NCBI GenBank assembly: GCA_001600055.1
Contig: BCIV01000016.1
Location: forward strand, 396,731-460,730
Origin: Filobasidium wieringae
Lineage: Eukaryota > Basidiomycota > Tremellomycetes > Filobasidiales > Filobasidiaceae
DNA: 64,000 bases
Reading direction: 5' to 3'
In this document: positions 11,364 through 23,855 of the stretch, piece after piece
Layout of the letters: each line of letters opens with the position of its first letter
Numbering within the stretch: the stretch's first letter is position 1
Program-made: the position numbers and the translations under genes
Notes under the pieces: generated by a model
Seen by the model: the letters and a program-made list of their open reading frames with translations, nothing else
Told to the model about the DNA's origin: nothing
Database searches by the model: none

Positions 11364-12991
11364 ATGGCAGATGACATTCTCAAAGAATTACTCAAACTCG
11401 AATCTCTTGCCGGACCGTCCAAACTTTCGTCATCCAAGACAAGCAAATCATCGAAATCGTCTGTGCCTATCTCTGCGACACTCGCACGACTGGAAGAAGC
11501 TATCGACGCTGCGGATAGACAGATACGGGATGGGATTGATGTTCAGGACGTTTTGGCAGGATTGACGAGGGAAGCGGAAGCTAGCAAGACAGAAACAGAG
11601 AAGGGGTTGAAGGAATGGTATAGTGGCCTTTCTAAAGTTGGAAAGGCGATCGATAAAGTAAGTTCATCTTGTCCGTCGCAAGTGTCCTGACTTATCCGTT
11701 GATGGCATTTATGGCGACCCATCCTTTATAGGGAATCTTATCCGACATCGGAGCAATCTCGAATACATATGACAACCCTGAACCACCTCTATTCTCCAGC
11801 CCAGAAAGCGCTAAAGCGATGAATCGTGCTATACTTGACACGATGATACGTAAAGGAGCTTGGTCAGCGGCAGAATCGCTCTGTGAGGTGAGCTTCAGGC
11901 GCTGCTTCGTACGGTACAAGGTGGATTTATCGGGTCGATCATGGTTTTCTGTGTCAGGAAACGGGTCTAGAGTTCGATCAAGATAGGAAGAGGTTAAGCT
12001 TGCAGCTGCATGAAACACTAAACGATTTGGCTAGAGGCGACGTCGAATCGGCGCTCGAGTAAGACCATGTTGTTTCACCCGCCTTGATCTGATTGCTGAT
12101 GATCTTCCGGCGATCCCCTCCCATAGATGGACAAGCAAACATCACGCCTTCCTTTCCGCCCCTCCTCATCCTTCTCCCTTGGCATTTCGACTACACCGCG
12201 CTCGTCTGATCCATCTCATCCGTCACCCGACCCCAAACCCATACCCGTTATCCGATCGTCCATTGACCTTGCAATACGTCCAAGATCACATGTTTATCTA
12301 CATGGTCTCGCATTATTCGAACGAAATCTACAACCTGCTTGGAGCACTACTTTACAAGCCAGAGCAACTTGCTTCGAGTCCTTACGCTCATATCCTCAGT
12401 CCCGACCTGGAAGCTCCGGCATTGATACCGCTATTCAGAATCGAGTTCTGTAGACTGCACGGCTGGCCACAGGAAGATCCTTTGGAGGTCGTAGTGGATC
12501 TGGGCGCTGGAGGAGCGTTGACTAAGATCGAGAAGGCGAGGAAGGCTTTAGGCGCGCGATTAGGTGAAGTCAGGACGTGGGAAGAACTGCCCGTACGTTG
12601 ACGTTACTCTCGTACCGATCTACGGATACCTTGTACTGATCAACGAAACCCTTCATCGTCAGATGGAACTACCCGTCCCTTCCTCTCGTCGATATCACTC
12701 CGTCTTCGCTTGCCCCGTATCGAAAGAACAAGCAACCGAAACCAATCCACCTAAGATGCTCTCCTGTGGACACGCTATTGCTCAAGACAGTTTGACGAAA
12801 CTGAGCAAACATGGGTACGTAGTTGACCACCATCCGCTCATCATATGGATCTTTATGGATCAGGGAGCTGATTCGCTGCGCTACGTATGTCTCGGGCTCT
12901 TTTAATCGTCGGTCATAGACGTCGAGCCGTGAAGTGTCCTTATTGCCCACAAGAGACGGTGATAGCATCTGCGATCCGGTTGTATTTCTGA
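11364..12991 (+). CDS. RMD5: GID/CTLH ubiquitin ligase RING subunit RMD5
   Basis: Spliced gene starting [13 protein letters not shown]. The order of elements fits Rmd5/Gid2 (RMND5): an N-terminal helical region, a LisH/CTLH-CRA-like helical middle ([32 protein letters not shown]), and a C-terminal degenerate RING ([21 protein letters not shown], then [11 protein letters not shown]) ending IRLYF-stop. The partial Cys/His set is characteristic of Rmd5, which pairs with Gid9 to form the E3 core. In yeast the complex degrades gluconeogenic enzymes through Pro/N-degrons when glucose returns. The last two exons carry the RING halves and join in frame at HG/RRAVKC. Confidence is high from motif order; exon ends in the middle are less certain. 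Confidence 0.88.
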
Positions 12992-13525
12992 AACGGGTTG
13001 AGAACAATATGCAGTAACGATGCGAGCCGAGGAAGGCTACTGATAATCAGTACTATGATTGTTTCAAAGATCGATTCGGATATAAAGTTAAGGGGTTGCA
13101 ATTGTCGTTTATCTCCTTGTTCGACCCGGCCAGCGTACCTCTTGGCTCACGTTGTCGAACAGGTTGTGCGGCAATCAACTCAAGTAAGCCGGTCGGGCGG
13201 TCTGGATCGACCCCTCTTGCTTCTGCTGCAGTCGGAGTGATTGGCGGTATTTAGTCTTGAACCCTTGGGTTTCTTCCCTCACTGACGTTTAGAAGGTGGG
13301 CTTCCCCGGTACTCCAAACGATCAACTCTTTGCATGGAATTGCAGTCAAAATGCAGGCGAGTCAGAGCTGAGTCGCTTCGCACGTGATAACGAGAAGGTC
13401 TGAAACGCTGGAATATGCCTGAGCATCGTCTTGCTTACCCTTACTAAGCAGATAGACCCGTGGCCGCAATGTAGCTGTACTAGGATAGACCGGAACTACT
13501 CGCTACATCTCAGTGCCTACCACCC
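12992..13525. other. Intergenic upstream of arrestin-like gene
   Basis: About 530 bases without a supported gene. It contains one copy of the TGAAACGCTG motif at 13401-13410. An upstream exon of the following gene could be hidden here, since its N-terminus is short. Confidence 0.5.
13401..13410 (+). promoter_or_regulatory. TGAAACGCTG motif upstream of arrestin-like gene
   Basis: Exact copy of a 10-base word that recurs upstream of several genes in this window. It ends 115 bases before the predicted start codon. Confidence 0.35.
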
Positions 13526-15257
13526 ATGCAGCTTCCAAGCTTATGGAAGAACACAACCTTCCAGAAGCCGCACATACAGACCGAAGTCTTGCTCACGAAC
13601 GATGTCATCGTCCTTCATCCTCCTGATTCCTATCAATCTCACTTGGACCCCCTATTTGACGATAACGAAAACACCACAGTCACAGGAGAGGTGAAGATCG
13701 TCTCGGAGCCTTGGTTGAACGTTCGATCCATCCAAGTGGGTTTCTTGGTGCTGTATCGGCTCAAAGTTGGGGAGGATTGGACAGAACGGACTATTCTCGA
13801 GATATATCACTCGTTTGAACCGGAAGAGATCGTTTCCTCGCTCAGTAACGATGGGAGATACATCAAAAGAGTCGTAGACTTCACGGTCTCTATCCCATCA
13901 CATCTTGCTACTTTCGAAAAAACGAACTCTGCAAGTGTGGTATCACATATCAGAGCTATCGTGACGCTTGGATTCAACTCGCAATCTTCCGAGCAATTTG
14001 CAAGGAGACTAAAGCCAGGTTTACTCAAAGAAGAAAAACTGGATAATCCTTCATGGAACCACTTGATCCAGGACAGTTTCGCCCAAGGTCTCGTCTACCG
14101 GCCGATGCAAGATGACAGTCGGCAAACAGAGTTCATCGCCGATCCCAACAACCCGAATCAGGTTGACAAGATCGTTCAGATCGTAAAAGCGCATGTAGCT
14201 GTTGTAGCTCACCCTGATCCTACTTATGGAACCTACAAGCTTCGAGTGAAGAAGGAAGGTTCTGCAGGAGGAATGGGGTGTTGGTCTACCTTTCTCTGGA
14301 GCGATGCGGTAAGCTTGCCATTCTGTCGTCTTGCCAATTGAAGTTGTAGCTGATTGTACAAACTGACAAAGTTCTCTATAGCAAGTACCTTGCTGGCTCG
14401 AGTACATATCTCCAAACCTCCCACAAGTCTCAGACTATATCATATCATCCTGTCTGTACTGGAAACTACCCAATATATAACAGCAAACGATTTCCTCGCC
14501 GACAACCGGACAAGCAAACGAATCACTGAAAAGCCTAAAGAAGTTATCCTCGCAAAGGCTGGAATTCTACCAAAATCTAAGCGGCCTGGAAAGGAATATG
14601 CGACTCTGTTCAGGGGCGATGCAGGTGAAGGAGAAGGGTATCTCTGGCAGAGCGAGAAGATGAGGCTGCCTGACGAGAAGACGTTTAGGCCGAGCACGAA
14701 TGATGGGTGAGTCCAGCAAATCTTCTACCACGGTTACATCGGAGTTAATATTCGTATGAAATAGAACATCGACGCCTATCGTCCAGAAGCACACAATTCG
14801 GATCAAAGTGTTCTATTCCCTCGAAGGATTGACACTTGATGGCCAACCAATCATCGGCGAGGATGGGACGGGCGATCTGAGAATGCTGGTCTTGACACTT
14901 CCGGTCACTATGCCATCCGTGAGTATGTCTCGTACAGAATTCGACACCGTAGCTGACGTCTCTTCGAGCAGTGCTGTTGTATAGCAGAAAGAGTCAAGCT
15001 GCCAGAGTGTAAGCATCTTCTTTCGTCCGCAACCAATCATTAGTGGTCATCAACTTCGTATGTACACAGATGAGCAGCTTTCGTCACCTGATCTAAGACA
15101 GAACAAGAAAGCGCCTGTCTGTGCTTGTTGCTATCAATTGGACGATTTTCCTGACCCAGCTTTCCCGGATGAATGGATAGAGAGGGGCCCGGTTCCGAAG
15201 CCAGAGGTCATTTTGCCGGTAGATGATGGATCCGTCAAGGTCGGACCGGTCGATTGA
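13526..15257 (+). CDS. Alpha-arrestin-like protein
   Basis: The first long exon begins MQLPSLWKN and shows an arrestin-N-like beta-sandwich (VTGEVKIVSEPWLNVRSIQV). Later exons carry the arrestin-C hallmarks MRLPDEKTFRPSTNDG, STPIVQKHTIRIKVFYS, and a terminal VTMPS/CCCIAERVKLPEY block, then a Pro-rich end PEVILPVDDG. Alpha-arrestins recruit Rsp5-type ubiquitin ligases to membrane proteins; no PPxY motif is obvious here. There is a phase break between 14386 and 14490. The exon after the 14309-14381 intron hits a TAA, and only a 32-base intron (GTCTGTAC to AACAG) or a frameshift keeps the frame. The 5' end is also uncertain. Family fairly secure, gene model provisional. Confidence 0.7.
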
Positions 15258-15580
15258 CAAGGCTTGAAATTCTCTCTACGTTTTTCAGGGGAATGGACAT
15301 CATCGGCTTCATGCGGCCAGGATCGCCGATTCTGTAGAACGATTTTAACGGACCACAAAGACCCTCATGTCTAGTCCCGCTCGCCAGGCCTGAACAGGGT
15401 TTGAACTTTGCTTAATCGATCCTGCCGTCCTCAGGTCAGATGAAAAACGACCATCGTCCAAGATGAACCCGCTCAAGATCATGGAGGCCCATCATCTATC
15501 ATGCATAATTCAAGGACAACACTAAAACCCAACGATGCATAGCCAGACGCTCGAGATACAGTGCGACCTCTCCTCGACCT
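15258..15580. other. Convergent 3' flank
   Basis: About 320 bases between the stop codons of the arrestin-like gene (+) and the membrane protein (-). No gene seen. Confidence 0.55.
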
Positions 15581-16680
15581 TCACCCCGCATGTCTGACTT
15601 CGGCGCTCTCAAACCTGCCATCAGTATGAGTCACTCCTACTCCCCCCGCGCTCAAGCCCATGACGGCTGCGATACCCATTCCTACTCCGGTTTTACGTGC
15701 CCGATACTCTCTCCGGTACTTCATACGTATCAGGAACATGTACACGGTCACGCAGAGGAGCAGACCGATCAGGGAAGAGTAGATGCCAAGGCCTATCGGA
15801 AGGACCTCGAGGTGCTGACCTGGGATGATTATTTCCTGTTTCCTCGTAAAGGGAAGATGATCAGCATCAAGTATTTCTCAACGGGAAATCAGTTGGACTC
15901 ACGGATGCCGTGATAGAGGATGCTTCTTGGGCTGCGGCGTCTTGAGAAGTAGAGGTTGAGGAGGAGGCGGACACGGATACGGCGGCCGTGATCAGACCCG
16001 TGGCGCTCTGAACAGGAATGGTTTCGGAGGTTCTAACGTAACGTAGAACAGAGCAGTCAACGAAAGATTCCTATGACATCTTAGCAAGAGTGAGGGGGCG
16101 AACTCACTTGGAGAAGATGATTTCCGTAGCGACCGCTTGATGACCCATGACTGCATCTGAACTAGCACTCTCTAACGTTGTAGTCTGAGTGGGAAGGATT
16201 AATGATCCGAGCACAACCGAAATGGGTTGGTCGTTTGATTCTATCGTTGCTGTTGCGATCTAAGGATGTCTCAAAGTTCACCAGACCGATGAAGAGGTCG
16301 GGGGAATAGTAGTGCTTACGCCTGAAGGGTAATAAGTACTGGTCCGGCCGTCATTAGTGGATTCCTCTTCCGTAGTGAGGATAACTGTCGTGCTGCATTG
16401 CTGCTTGGAAGGATTTGATGGAGCGAAATAGCAAGTTTCTACAATCGTTTGGCCGGCTTGACTTTAGTAGATAAAATCAATCAGCGATTCAGTCTTTCCG
16501 TTAGGGGGAAAGACGAACGCACTTGTTGACTTTCGAGACGGTCTTGACCATTCCTTCTTCCACTCCCACCCCTTGTCTCCTTGCAAGTCCTGCATCAACT
16601 GGACGAGCTGTAAGGCTGGGCGTCAAGAGAAGAATGATGGCGAGGAAGGAGGGACAGGCGAGGCGAAATGATATGCGCAT
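15581..16680 (-). CDS. Single-pass membrane protein with Ser/Thr-rich ectodomain
   Basis: Five exons (16680-16523, 16461-16320, 16259-16108, 16032-15903, 15835-15581) join to 278 residues with every phase preserved. Residues 1-30 form a signal peptide (MRISFRLACPSFLAIILLL). An ectodomain of about 170 residues is rich in Ser, Thr and Ala, with two Cys near residues 62 and 75. A hydrophobic segment at about 206-230 (IYSSLIGLLLCVTVYMFLI) is followed by a basic stop-transfer KYRREYRARK and a short tail. This is the layout of fungal WSC/MID2-type wall-stress sensors or mucin-like proteins, but no named domain is recognisable. It runs convergent with the arrestin-like gene. The model rests on perfect splice phase and topology, not on homology. 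Confidence 0.68.
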
Positions 16681-17166
16681 TCTTGAGGTTGTGGAGTCGA
16701 TGGGGATCTTGATGGGGTATAAAGTTATTTCAACATGGATGTGAAAGGAGGAAGGACAAGGCTAGAAATGGAAAATTCGGTCTTGTCTATGTCGATGGCT
16801 TCCCTGACCCGCAGAGAAACGAGATCAAGGTCTACTTGAAGAGAACGAGCGTGAGGTGGTAAGGGCTACACTGGCAGAGCCTTGATGATAGGTGGCGGTC
16901 GATCGAGTTTGAGCTGTTGTTGGTTGTCTGTAAAGTGAAGTGTAAATGGGAGGACGATCAATATCAACGACCGTTCACTTGGTCGTTGCCGACGGATCAA
17001 ATCGGGTTTGATGACGATTTTCTGCAGGTTTCATCATTTTCTTTGTTCCTTTGCGCGCGACAATCTTGGCTCGCTCTTGGCTGAAACGCGTGTCATCTCG
17101 TAAGATTCGCCATCGAGCGAGGTCACAAGCGATCCATCGGCAAGACGAAACCTTCCCAAGCATCCA
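16681..17166. other. Intergenic
   Basis: About 490 bases between the membrane-protein start and the stop of the next minus-strand gene. No supported gene; it should hold the membrane-protein promoter. Confidence 0.5.
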
Positions 17167-17558
17167 TCAAACTTGCGCCAGCACAGGATTCCTTTTCAAC
17201 CCATCGTAATTATGCTCTACGAAAAGCTCTTGAGGCTTATTGCCCGTAACTCCAATCGCTCCCAATCGCTTGGCCTTGCTCTGCTTTCTATGATTGGTGG
17301 TCGCGATTCCAACAGCCGATTTGAACAGCCTGCGATCTTCAATCCGATCTCTGATTTGAGGTCCAAAGACTTCCGAGATGAGGTAAGCTACCGTAGAGAT
17401 ACCGAACAACGCTAGGGCAGTGCCTATGGATCAAAGAGCTTTAGCTCAGTCAGCACAGAAGTGGCATCAGAGAAAGGTAGATGATCACCGATGGTATACC
17501 AACGATAATCCTCAAATTTATCATCCGTCTCAATCCTTTTACTTAAGTTGTGGTCCAT
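17167..17558 (-). CDS. Small hypothetical membrane protein (108 aa)
   Basis: Two exons (17558-17489 and 17423-17167) join at an Ile-Gly codon to 108 residues. After an acidic and polar N-terminus (MDHNLSKRIETDDKFEDYRW) comes a hydrophobic stretch at about 23-43 (TIGTALALFGISTVAYLI). A charged segment (GPQIRDRIEDRR) and a basic C-terminal half follow. The layout fits a small single-pass protein of an internal membrane, for example mitochondrial inner membrane or ER, but I do not recognise the family. Additional 5' non-coding or coding exons may lie between 17600 and 17880, where donor and acceptor signals flank a short open stretch. A TGAAACGCTG copy lies 113 bases upstream of the start. Confidence 0.5.
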
Positions 17559-18576
17559 AGTCAATCGAAAACTACGTAAAAGATGTTCAACAAATCACTG
17601 CGACTGTCAGATTCTCAAGAAAACGACGAGCAGACAGTTAAGATAAACCGTTGTTTGCGCGTTTGACCTCTGAAACGCTGAATCATTTCAGGGTCCCTTT
17701 GTCGTGTATAGTAGACAAAGGAGATGACTTACTGAAAGCCCCGATTTTCGGTTTTGGGACGACGTCTCGTCGGGGAAATCCTCAACCCTAAACTGTCAAC
17801 AAAGTCAGATCAACCTTTCGCTGCGAGAGGACCGCTCTTACAACTTCCTCAGTATCCAACGTATATATTGACCTACTCTTGCCAGCTATGAAGACAAGTC
17901 CTATCTCTATTGAGGATCACTAGACCTTCTAGCCTTCATCAGTAGAAAAGGCGTCTAGTGGCAAATATCTTGTATAATCATGGGAGAAATCATGCGTCAC
18001 CGTACGAAACTCTGGTTTTCCGATCGGCGCATGTAGCAACCAGTATCTCCGGATTCCCCGGCTTTTGGGACTTTTCGTGCTCAATACGACGACTCCGAAA
18101 CTCACTCCTATATCAAAATATGCAGTCATAATATTTTCTTTGAGTGGAGACACCAACAACTGTGCTGGTGTGAGAAGGCGAGTCATTGTCGGAGTTCAGT
18201 ATCACTCGATACTTCGAGCACGTCACTCCAGCCAGTCGTATCGAAAGAGAGTGGAGATATGGACAGCTCCCAGAACAGTCGTTCTAATTGCGGGTTCTTC
18301 AACAAGAGCTTGGCTAGAATGTCATTGTGGTCAAGTGCGTGTTGACTTAAATATTGGAGAGCGGTATTGATAATTGGAAGGACCTCTTTTTTTCCGATTT
18401 CTTTGCCAAAGCCGACTGTCTCTCGTCAAAGTCATAGCAAAGTTCCCGTCCCTTTCTCTTCCACTGGCTACCAAACTTTTCAAATCCAAATCAATGGATA
18501 AAATGCTCATCATGTCGATGCGGAATAGCCATGCCCGTAATACAACCCCTTTCTTGCCATACTTCAATCGCCTCGC
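17559..18576. other. Intergenic, upstream of the 108-aa gene
   Basis: About 1 kb. There is a possible minus-strand exon around 17757-17800 flanked by an acceptor (GTTTAG) and a GTAAGT donor, perhaps a 5' exon of the 108-aa gene. Otherwise no supported gene. Confidence 0.4.
17671..17680 (+). promoter_or_regulatory. TGAAACGCTG motif upstream of the 108-aa gene
   Basis: Exact copy of the recurrent 10-base word, 113 bases upstream of the minus-strand start at 17558, in opposite orientation to the gene. Confidence 0.3.
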
Positions 18577-20956
18577 TCAAACCTTCTTCCGCTCATGGAT
18601 TAATACCACTTTCGTCGCATCTCCTGCCCAACCTCGGTTCCCCGTAGCGGTGATCATGTACTGACCGGTCGGATCGATATCTTCAACCAAAAAAAGTCAC
18701 ATTCAGCTGCCTTGCACCGATCAGGAAGAAAGAGTCTGTGTAACATACGGATTTTTGAAACGGTCCCCCCATGATGACCTGCTACTATCCGGAATGGAAC
18801 ACCCGACTTAGACTTCTTCATACTACTTTCAGGATTCCAGAGGTCTGCTGTGTTCCACAGCCGCACGCAATCCACCGAAGCACTATCAGACACCCCGACC
18901 CATATATAAGCTTCTGATTCTCGGTTGGATCGTATCGAGGCAAGCTTACCATGCGATATGTTTTCCATCCGGGAACGCGGCAACAGCACTAACCCATTGA
19001 GAGGTCGCTGGATGTCTTAGTGTACGAAGTAGGTTGGGAGTTTGCGTTGACCCGCTTGATCCGCCTTTACGAACATCCCATACATCCAACGTTGCATTCC
19101 GTCGACCAGCGATCACTTGAGTTCCATCGGCCGAGAAACATGCCTAAGATTCGATCGGTCTCAGCAGAGAGAAAAAGAGGAACTGAAATCAAGCACTTAC
19201 CGACATGCACCAAGGGCCGCTTTTAGGTCCCCCTTCAAGCTTCCCCACTAGCGTACTATCGACCCGTCGATCATGCAGAGCCACCTCCCCATCCATCGAA
19301 GCGACTAGCAACACATCATCTGAAAACTGCTTGAACGTCTCGGGTGCAAGGGGAGGAAGGCCGATCCTGGGTTGACCTTTAAGACCAGCAGAAAGGATTC
19401 CAGGTCGCAATGAAGGTATTGGCACTTGACCTGGAACTCCGCTGTCAGGTAAGGGAAGGGATGGTTGAGTTGGGTATTGAGGATTGGGTGGAGGAACAGA
19501 TAATTGTGGAGTTTTTTCTGCTGCTTTGTTCTGCTTCGTGACTCCGTTCTCCTCTTCATCTTCATCTCCGAACAAAGATCCATATGAATCTGGTGATCCA
19601 GCAGCGTCCTCCATGTCGTTATCGCCGTTCGTGCCATTGATTTCATTCGGCTTCTTTTCTCCTTCAGAAGTAGGCTTACTGCTCGATGCAGTTCTTGACA
19701 CGCCCGACCCTCTGTCCGGTGCGGATGGAAGGGATAGAGGCTGAAATTGCATAGCTGCTATGGGTCCTTTATGCTTATTATATTCCCTCACCACCTGTCC
19801 TGTGTTGAGATCCCATTCCTAATCACCGCGAATGAGGCAGGTTCTAGGTTTTGAAAATGCTCGAAAGACTCACCTTGAGACAGTTGTCCCATCCTCCGCT
19901 AATCATACGCTGTTCATCGTCCGTTAGCATAATAGCTGAGACCGCTTTAGTGTGGGAGGATTTATCGAAGACATGCGCAATCTTGCCGGGCTCATGTCGC
20001 AGAGTAGCCAGATTTATCACACCAGTCTATTGATCATAATTATAGGGACATCGGCACGCATGAATTGGAGAGGCATGTTCGAAGGCACTTACTTCGGTCC
20101 CCGATACCACCCACAGAGCGTCCGACTGTATAGCCATACTATAAACAGGTTGCATCTTCTTCACCTTGACAACCTCTTTCTGGATTTTTGTTGCTTGAGC
20201 CGCTTGCATCCAAGGCAATGCTGGTCCAGCAGGTGTGGATTGTTCCGGCTCATCTCCCACTACCTCTTCTACATCCACTTCATTCTTCCAATAACCTCTC
20301 ACTACACCCCCTTTGTTGACTCCCTCTCCTAAAGTAGCCATCGCTCTCTGTTGTGTTGACAGGAAATTCTTGCCGTTTGCACTTGCCCAGAAATCATATG
20401 CTCGGACGTGTCCATCTTCGGACCCCGTAAGAAGGTATGACATGCAAGGGGTGACTGCAAGACTATGGACATGTCCGGGTTGTGGTATCACGATGAAGGG
20501 GTCTAATGCCAGATGCTGAGTGAGGGATTCGGGTGTGGGTTTGAAGAGCTGTCTTCGCTGTATTGCTGCTTGTGTAGTAGACGAGGAATTCTGCTGAGCA
20601 TGTGCTGAGATATTATAAGATGTGTCTATGCGAGTCGAAGTATCGATAGGAGTCGTAGGTTGGGGCGGTCGGTTGCCGACCTCCTTGTCCATATCCTCAT
20701 CATCTGCTACATGCAGAGCCGTCCTGCAATGGCAAAAGATTAGACCTAGCCAAGGTTGCTAATTCGTGGATCGTGTAGTTTAGTGTCTCACCTTTCGGAT
20801 TCACCCATCGGGTCGTCCGCATCGTCGGCAGCCTAATCATGTAAGTTTCAGGAAAGCGAACTAGAGCTAGAACGATCTCCACATAAAGGCTCTCACCTGC
20901 TCCCCTTCCTCACCCTCATCGTTTGAGCCCCAGAGATCATCATCGTCTTCGTCCAT
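18577..20956 (-). CDS. SPT8: SAGA complex WD40 subunit SPT8
   Basis: A multi-exon gene starting with an acidic N-terminus (MDEDDDDLWGSNDEGEEGE). The WD40 block contains DPFIVIPQPGHVHSLAVTP and LLTGSEDGHVRAYDFWAS, diagnostic of Spt8. The middle has long Pro/Ser-rich and acidic inserts between blades (about 19380-19700). The C-terminal blades end with FRIVAGHHGGTVSKI then DIDPTGQYMITATGNRGW and ERKKV-stop. Spt8 sits in the TBP-binding module of SAGA and regulates TBP delivery at promoters. An upstream non-coding exon cannot be excluded. The stop lies at 18577-18579 after an exon that the obvious open frames miss. Confidence 0.9.
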
Positions 20957-21216
20957 TCGAGGCTGTTGAGTTGTGTCTCTATGTTAGGACGATCACGGGC
21001 CAGACGTACGACGATGCCCATATTCGACGGACCGTCGAACGTGAAGGAAGGGAATGCTATACCGAGTTCGCCTGTGCGCGACTTGACTGATACGAGCTGA
21101 CTAAATTAGCTTCGTCCACATCTCATGGGGTATTCTCATCGAGTCGAGCTCAGGCCATGCCATACAACGTTTCAATTTAGGTGAGAGTATGCGGTCTATA
21201 TCGTTGATAGGAGGCA

Positions 21217-23855
21217 TCAGACGTCAACCGCACTGTCATCATCGCTGTCGTTCCAATCTACATTCTCCAAAGCCGCTTCGCCTTCTTCATATAGCTTGTC
21301 GAGTCCAGTCAATGCCTGCAGGAAGCCGGGTTCGTTGAACGCTTTCAGAAGGAACTTGAATCCATCTTGCGTGTAAGCGTTCGCTACCTTAGAGGACGTA
21401 GTATTTTGTACCTGCTTAGCGAATATCTAGCAGTGTACCATTCCCTCAGACTCACAGTGGCACTGCACCCTGTGCATCGGTCGTAGGCGGCTCCCTCGAT
21501 CAGCATGGTCTTGAACTGAGCCAAGAAACAACGCAGCTGGTGAGGCACTAATCCCAAAGGTGAAGCTTGTTTGGGGTCCTTAGTCGTTTCGCTATTCTGC
21601 GTCGCGGCGAGATCGGCAGGAGCAGCGATTCTGTTTATGGTGGTTATGGCTGGTTTATCTTCCATTAGAAAGGAAACAGAGTCTCCAGGTGGACTTACCC
21701 TTGCGGATGTTGGATGAGTGAGACCATCAGCTCTACAGCGGTGGCGGACGCCATGGGTGCAACTCCAGGACGTGTGACAGTACACATTTGGTCCAAAGTC
21801 CTATCTGTCAACGACTATTCAGAATGACAGCAATAGTTGAGCTAGAGATACGTATCTGCATAAGAATAAATCAAACCTACATCCATCGGAGCAACGATAT
21901 CGTTACAGTAATAACATCCCAATCGTTTCCCTCCTTGCGTCTCTGGACTAGCCCCATGCCTCATAACGAGGTACGAGTCGAACCCTAGCGCAGCATTGAT
22001 AACGATCTTGTTCTTCGCGGCGGCCATTACTGTGGGCAGCCATCGACTCTCTCGGGAGTCCATAAGAAGATAGATGACATCATGTTCATCCATGAGGCGT
22101 TCTAGAATCTTCACCGAGTCTTCTACTGAAGCCTCTGAACCGGTTGACACTGGGTGACCAGGCATAGGAATCATCAGTTCGACCCCTTTCGAGTTCTACA
22201 CAGAGAAGTTCTGTTAGATTCCGAAACCTCGATTTGCGAGGACAGAAGGGAACTCACTACCCCAGGGAATATCCGTTTCAGACTATCAGCTGCGCATTGA
22301 GCTTTAGGCTTCCCTCCATCCAGACAATCTTGAAATTCAAAAAGAGGTTGTCTGACAGGGTTGGAGAATGAAACCTTAGACGAGTCCACGAAAGTGATGT
22401 TTCTAACACCCCAACCCTAGTAATTCACACCGTATCAGCACAGCCAGTTACAGTCACTCGATTAGACATACCATTAATGTGCGAGCGACATAGCATCCCA
22501 ATGTTCCAGCCCCCAACAGAAGACATCTGGTAGCAGCTATCCTGTCTAACGCTAGATCAGGCATGACCCTCCATTTCATCAGTTTCAAATTCAAATCAAC
22601 CGCTTGATCCGCAAGTCTAGATGTTCAGGAAGAGAGTCAGCGAAGGAGAAACAACACTGGTTGCAAGAGACATACCTGGTCGGATCCATGGTGGCCCCTA
22701 AATCGACTAGTCGACTACCCAAAGTTCCGTTTGTTCTCCTTTCCCACCCAGTAGCGATAGGTCTACCGGGGTTAGTCGTCTCACTGGGGGGAAGATAAAC
22801 GCCCTCTAATACCTTTGAACTGTCATTACCACCTCGAAGGCAGATAACTCGAAGACGTTGCACTTCTTGGCGATGCGAAAGGTAGTATAGAACGTTTCGA
22901 AGTGGCCAGCCGGGAAGATCACTACGGGAAGAGGGATCATGAAACACAAGGGTTCGCTTATCAGACGGATCCGATCGATCAGCCCAAAGTCAACGGGAGT
23001 TTCAAGAAGAACGTACTTCTGCTTCAGGAACGCCTTCAAAGAAAGCCTTCCACTCCTTGACCGAGGCTACGCTTCCTTCCCCGTCAACCTCCTTGTAGCA
23101 AAACGCTTCTGCTCCAATCTGCGCTTCTCTCTTCATGTTTCTCAGAGTAACGACCTAATAGGAAGAAGTTCAGCCTAGTCTGTTGGAGCCGAATCCGGAC
23201 AAGACTCTATTCTCACATCTCCCTCCCAAGCCTTCATACCTCCGCCATCAGAGTCTCCCTCCACCTCCCAACCTGGTTTCTGTCCAAGAGCGGGAAAAGC
23301 AAACCAATAGTTGTATGTATACTTCTTGAGGTCCGCATATGTAACAAGGAGGAATGGATTGAAGCTATCTGGACCGTTTTCAAATGATTCTAGCAGCTAG
23401 TGTATTTAAGGAGAGGGAGTAAAGGACCTCGTCTATTGTTGGACGGGAACAATGCTAACCTGATCAACGACCGTATCGAACAATTCCTTTTTCCCTTCAA
23501 CCTTCTTGAAATCCTCGATCGTGTTGAAGTTTCTGAACGTCCCATTGATCAAAACATCTTGTCCTTGACTATTCCTGCTTCGTTCTTCCTCTTATCAACT
23601 GAACATCCTTCGACTTTGATTGGACTCAACTCACCCTACCTCCGCTAAACTCCTCTCATCAACCCCTATACTTCCTCCGACCCATACTTCCTCCTCCGTT
23701 CTTCTGTCCTTTACAGCCACACCTTCATCAAGGAAACCGATCAGAGGTCTCGCCGAATCGTCCAGCTTGAGAGTGTCCAATTTGAGTCCATTGAGGGAAG
23801 ACCAGAATGAGGCGGACGGACGGGATTGTAAGGGAGTGAACTGCAGTAGCGGCAT
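21217..23855 (-). CDS. ATG7: Autophagy E1-like enzyme ATG7
   Basis: Multi-exon gene beginning [18 protein letters not shown], the N-terminal domain that binds Atg3/Atg10. The C-terminal E1 fold has the ATP-binding [14 protein letters not shown], then [20 protein letters not shown], the Mg/ATP residue region [11 protein letters not shown], and the catalytic Cys in [10 protein letters not shown]. It ends in an acidic tail ([12 protein letters not shown]). Atg7 activates Atg8 and Atg12 as thioesters for transfer to Atg3 and Atg10, driving autophagosome formation in the cytosol. All key E1 residues I can check are present. It is followed on the same strand by SPT8 after 260 bases; no functional link is implied. 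Confidence 0.95.
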
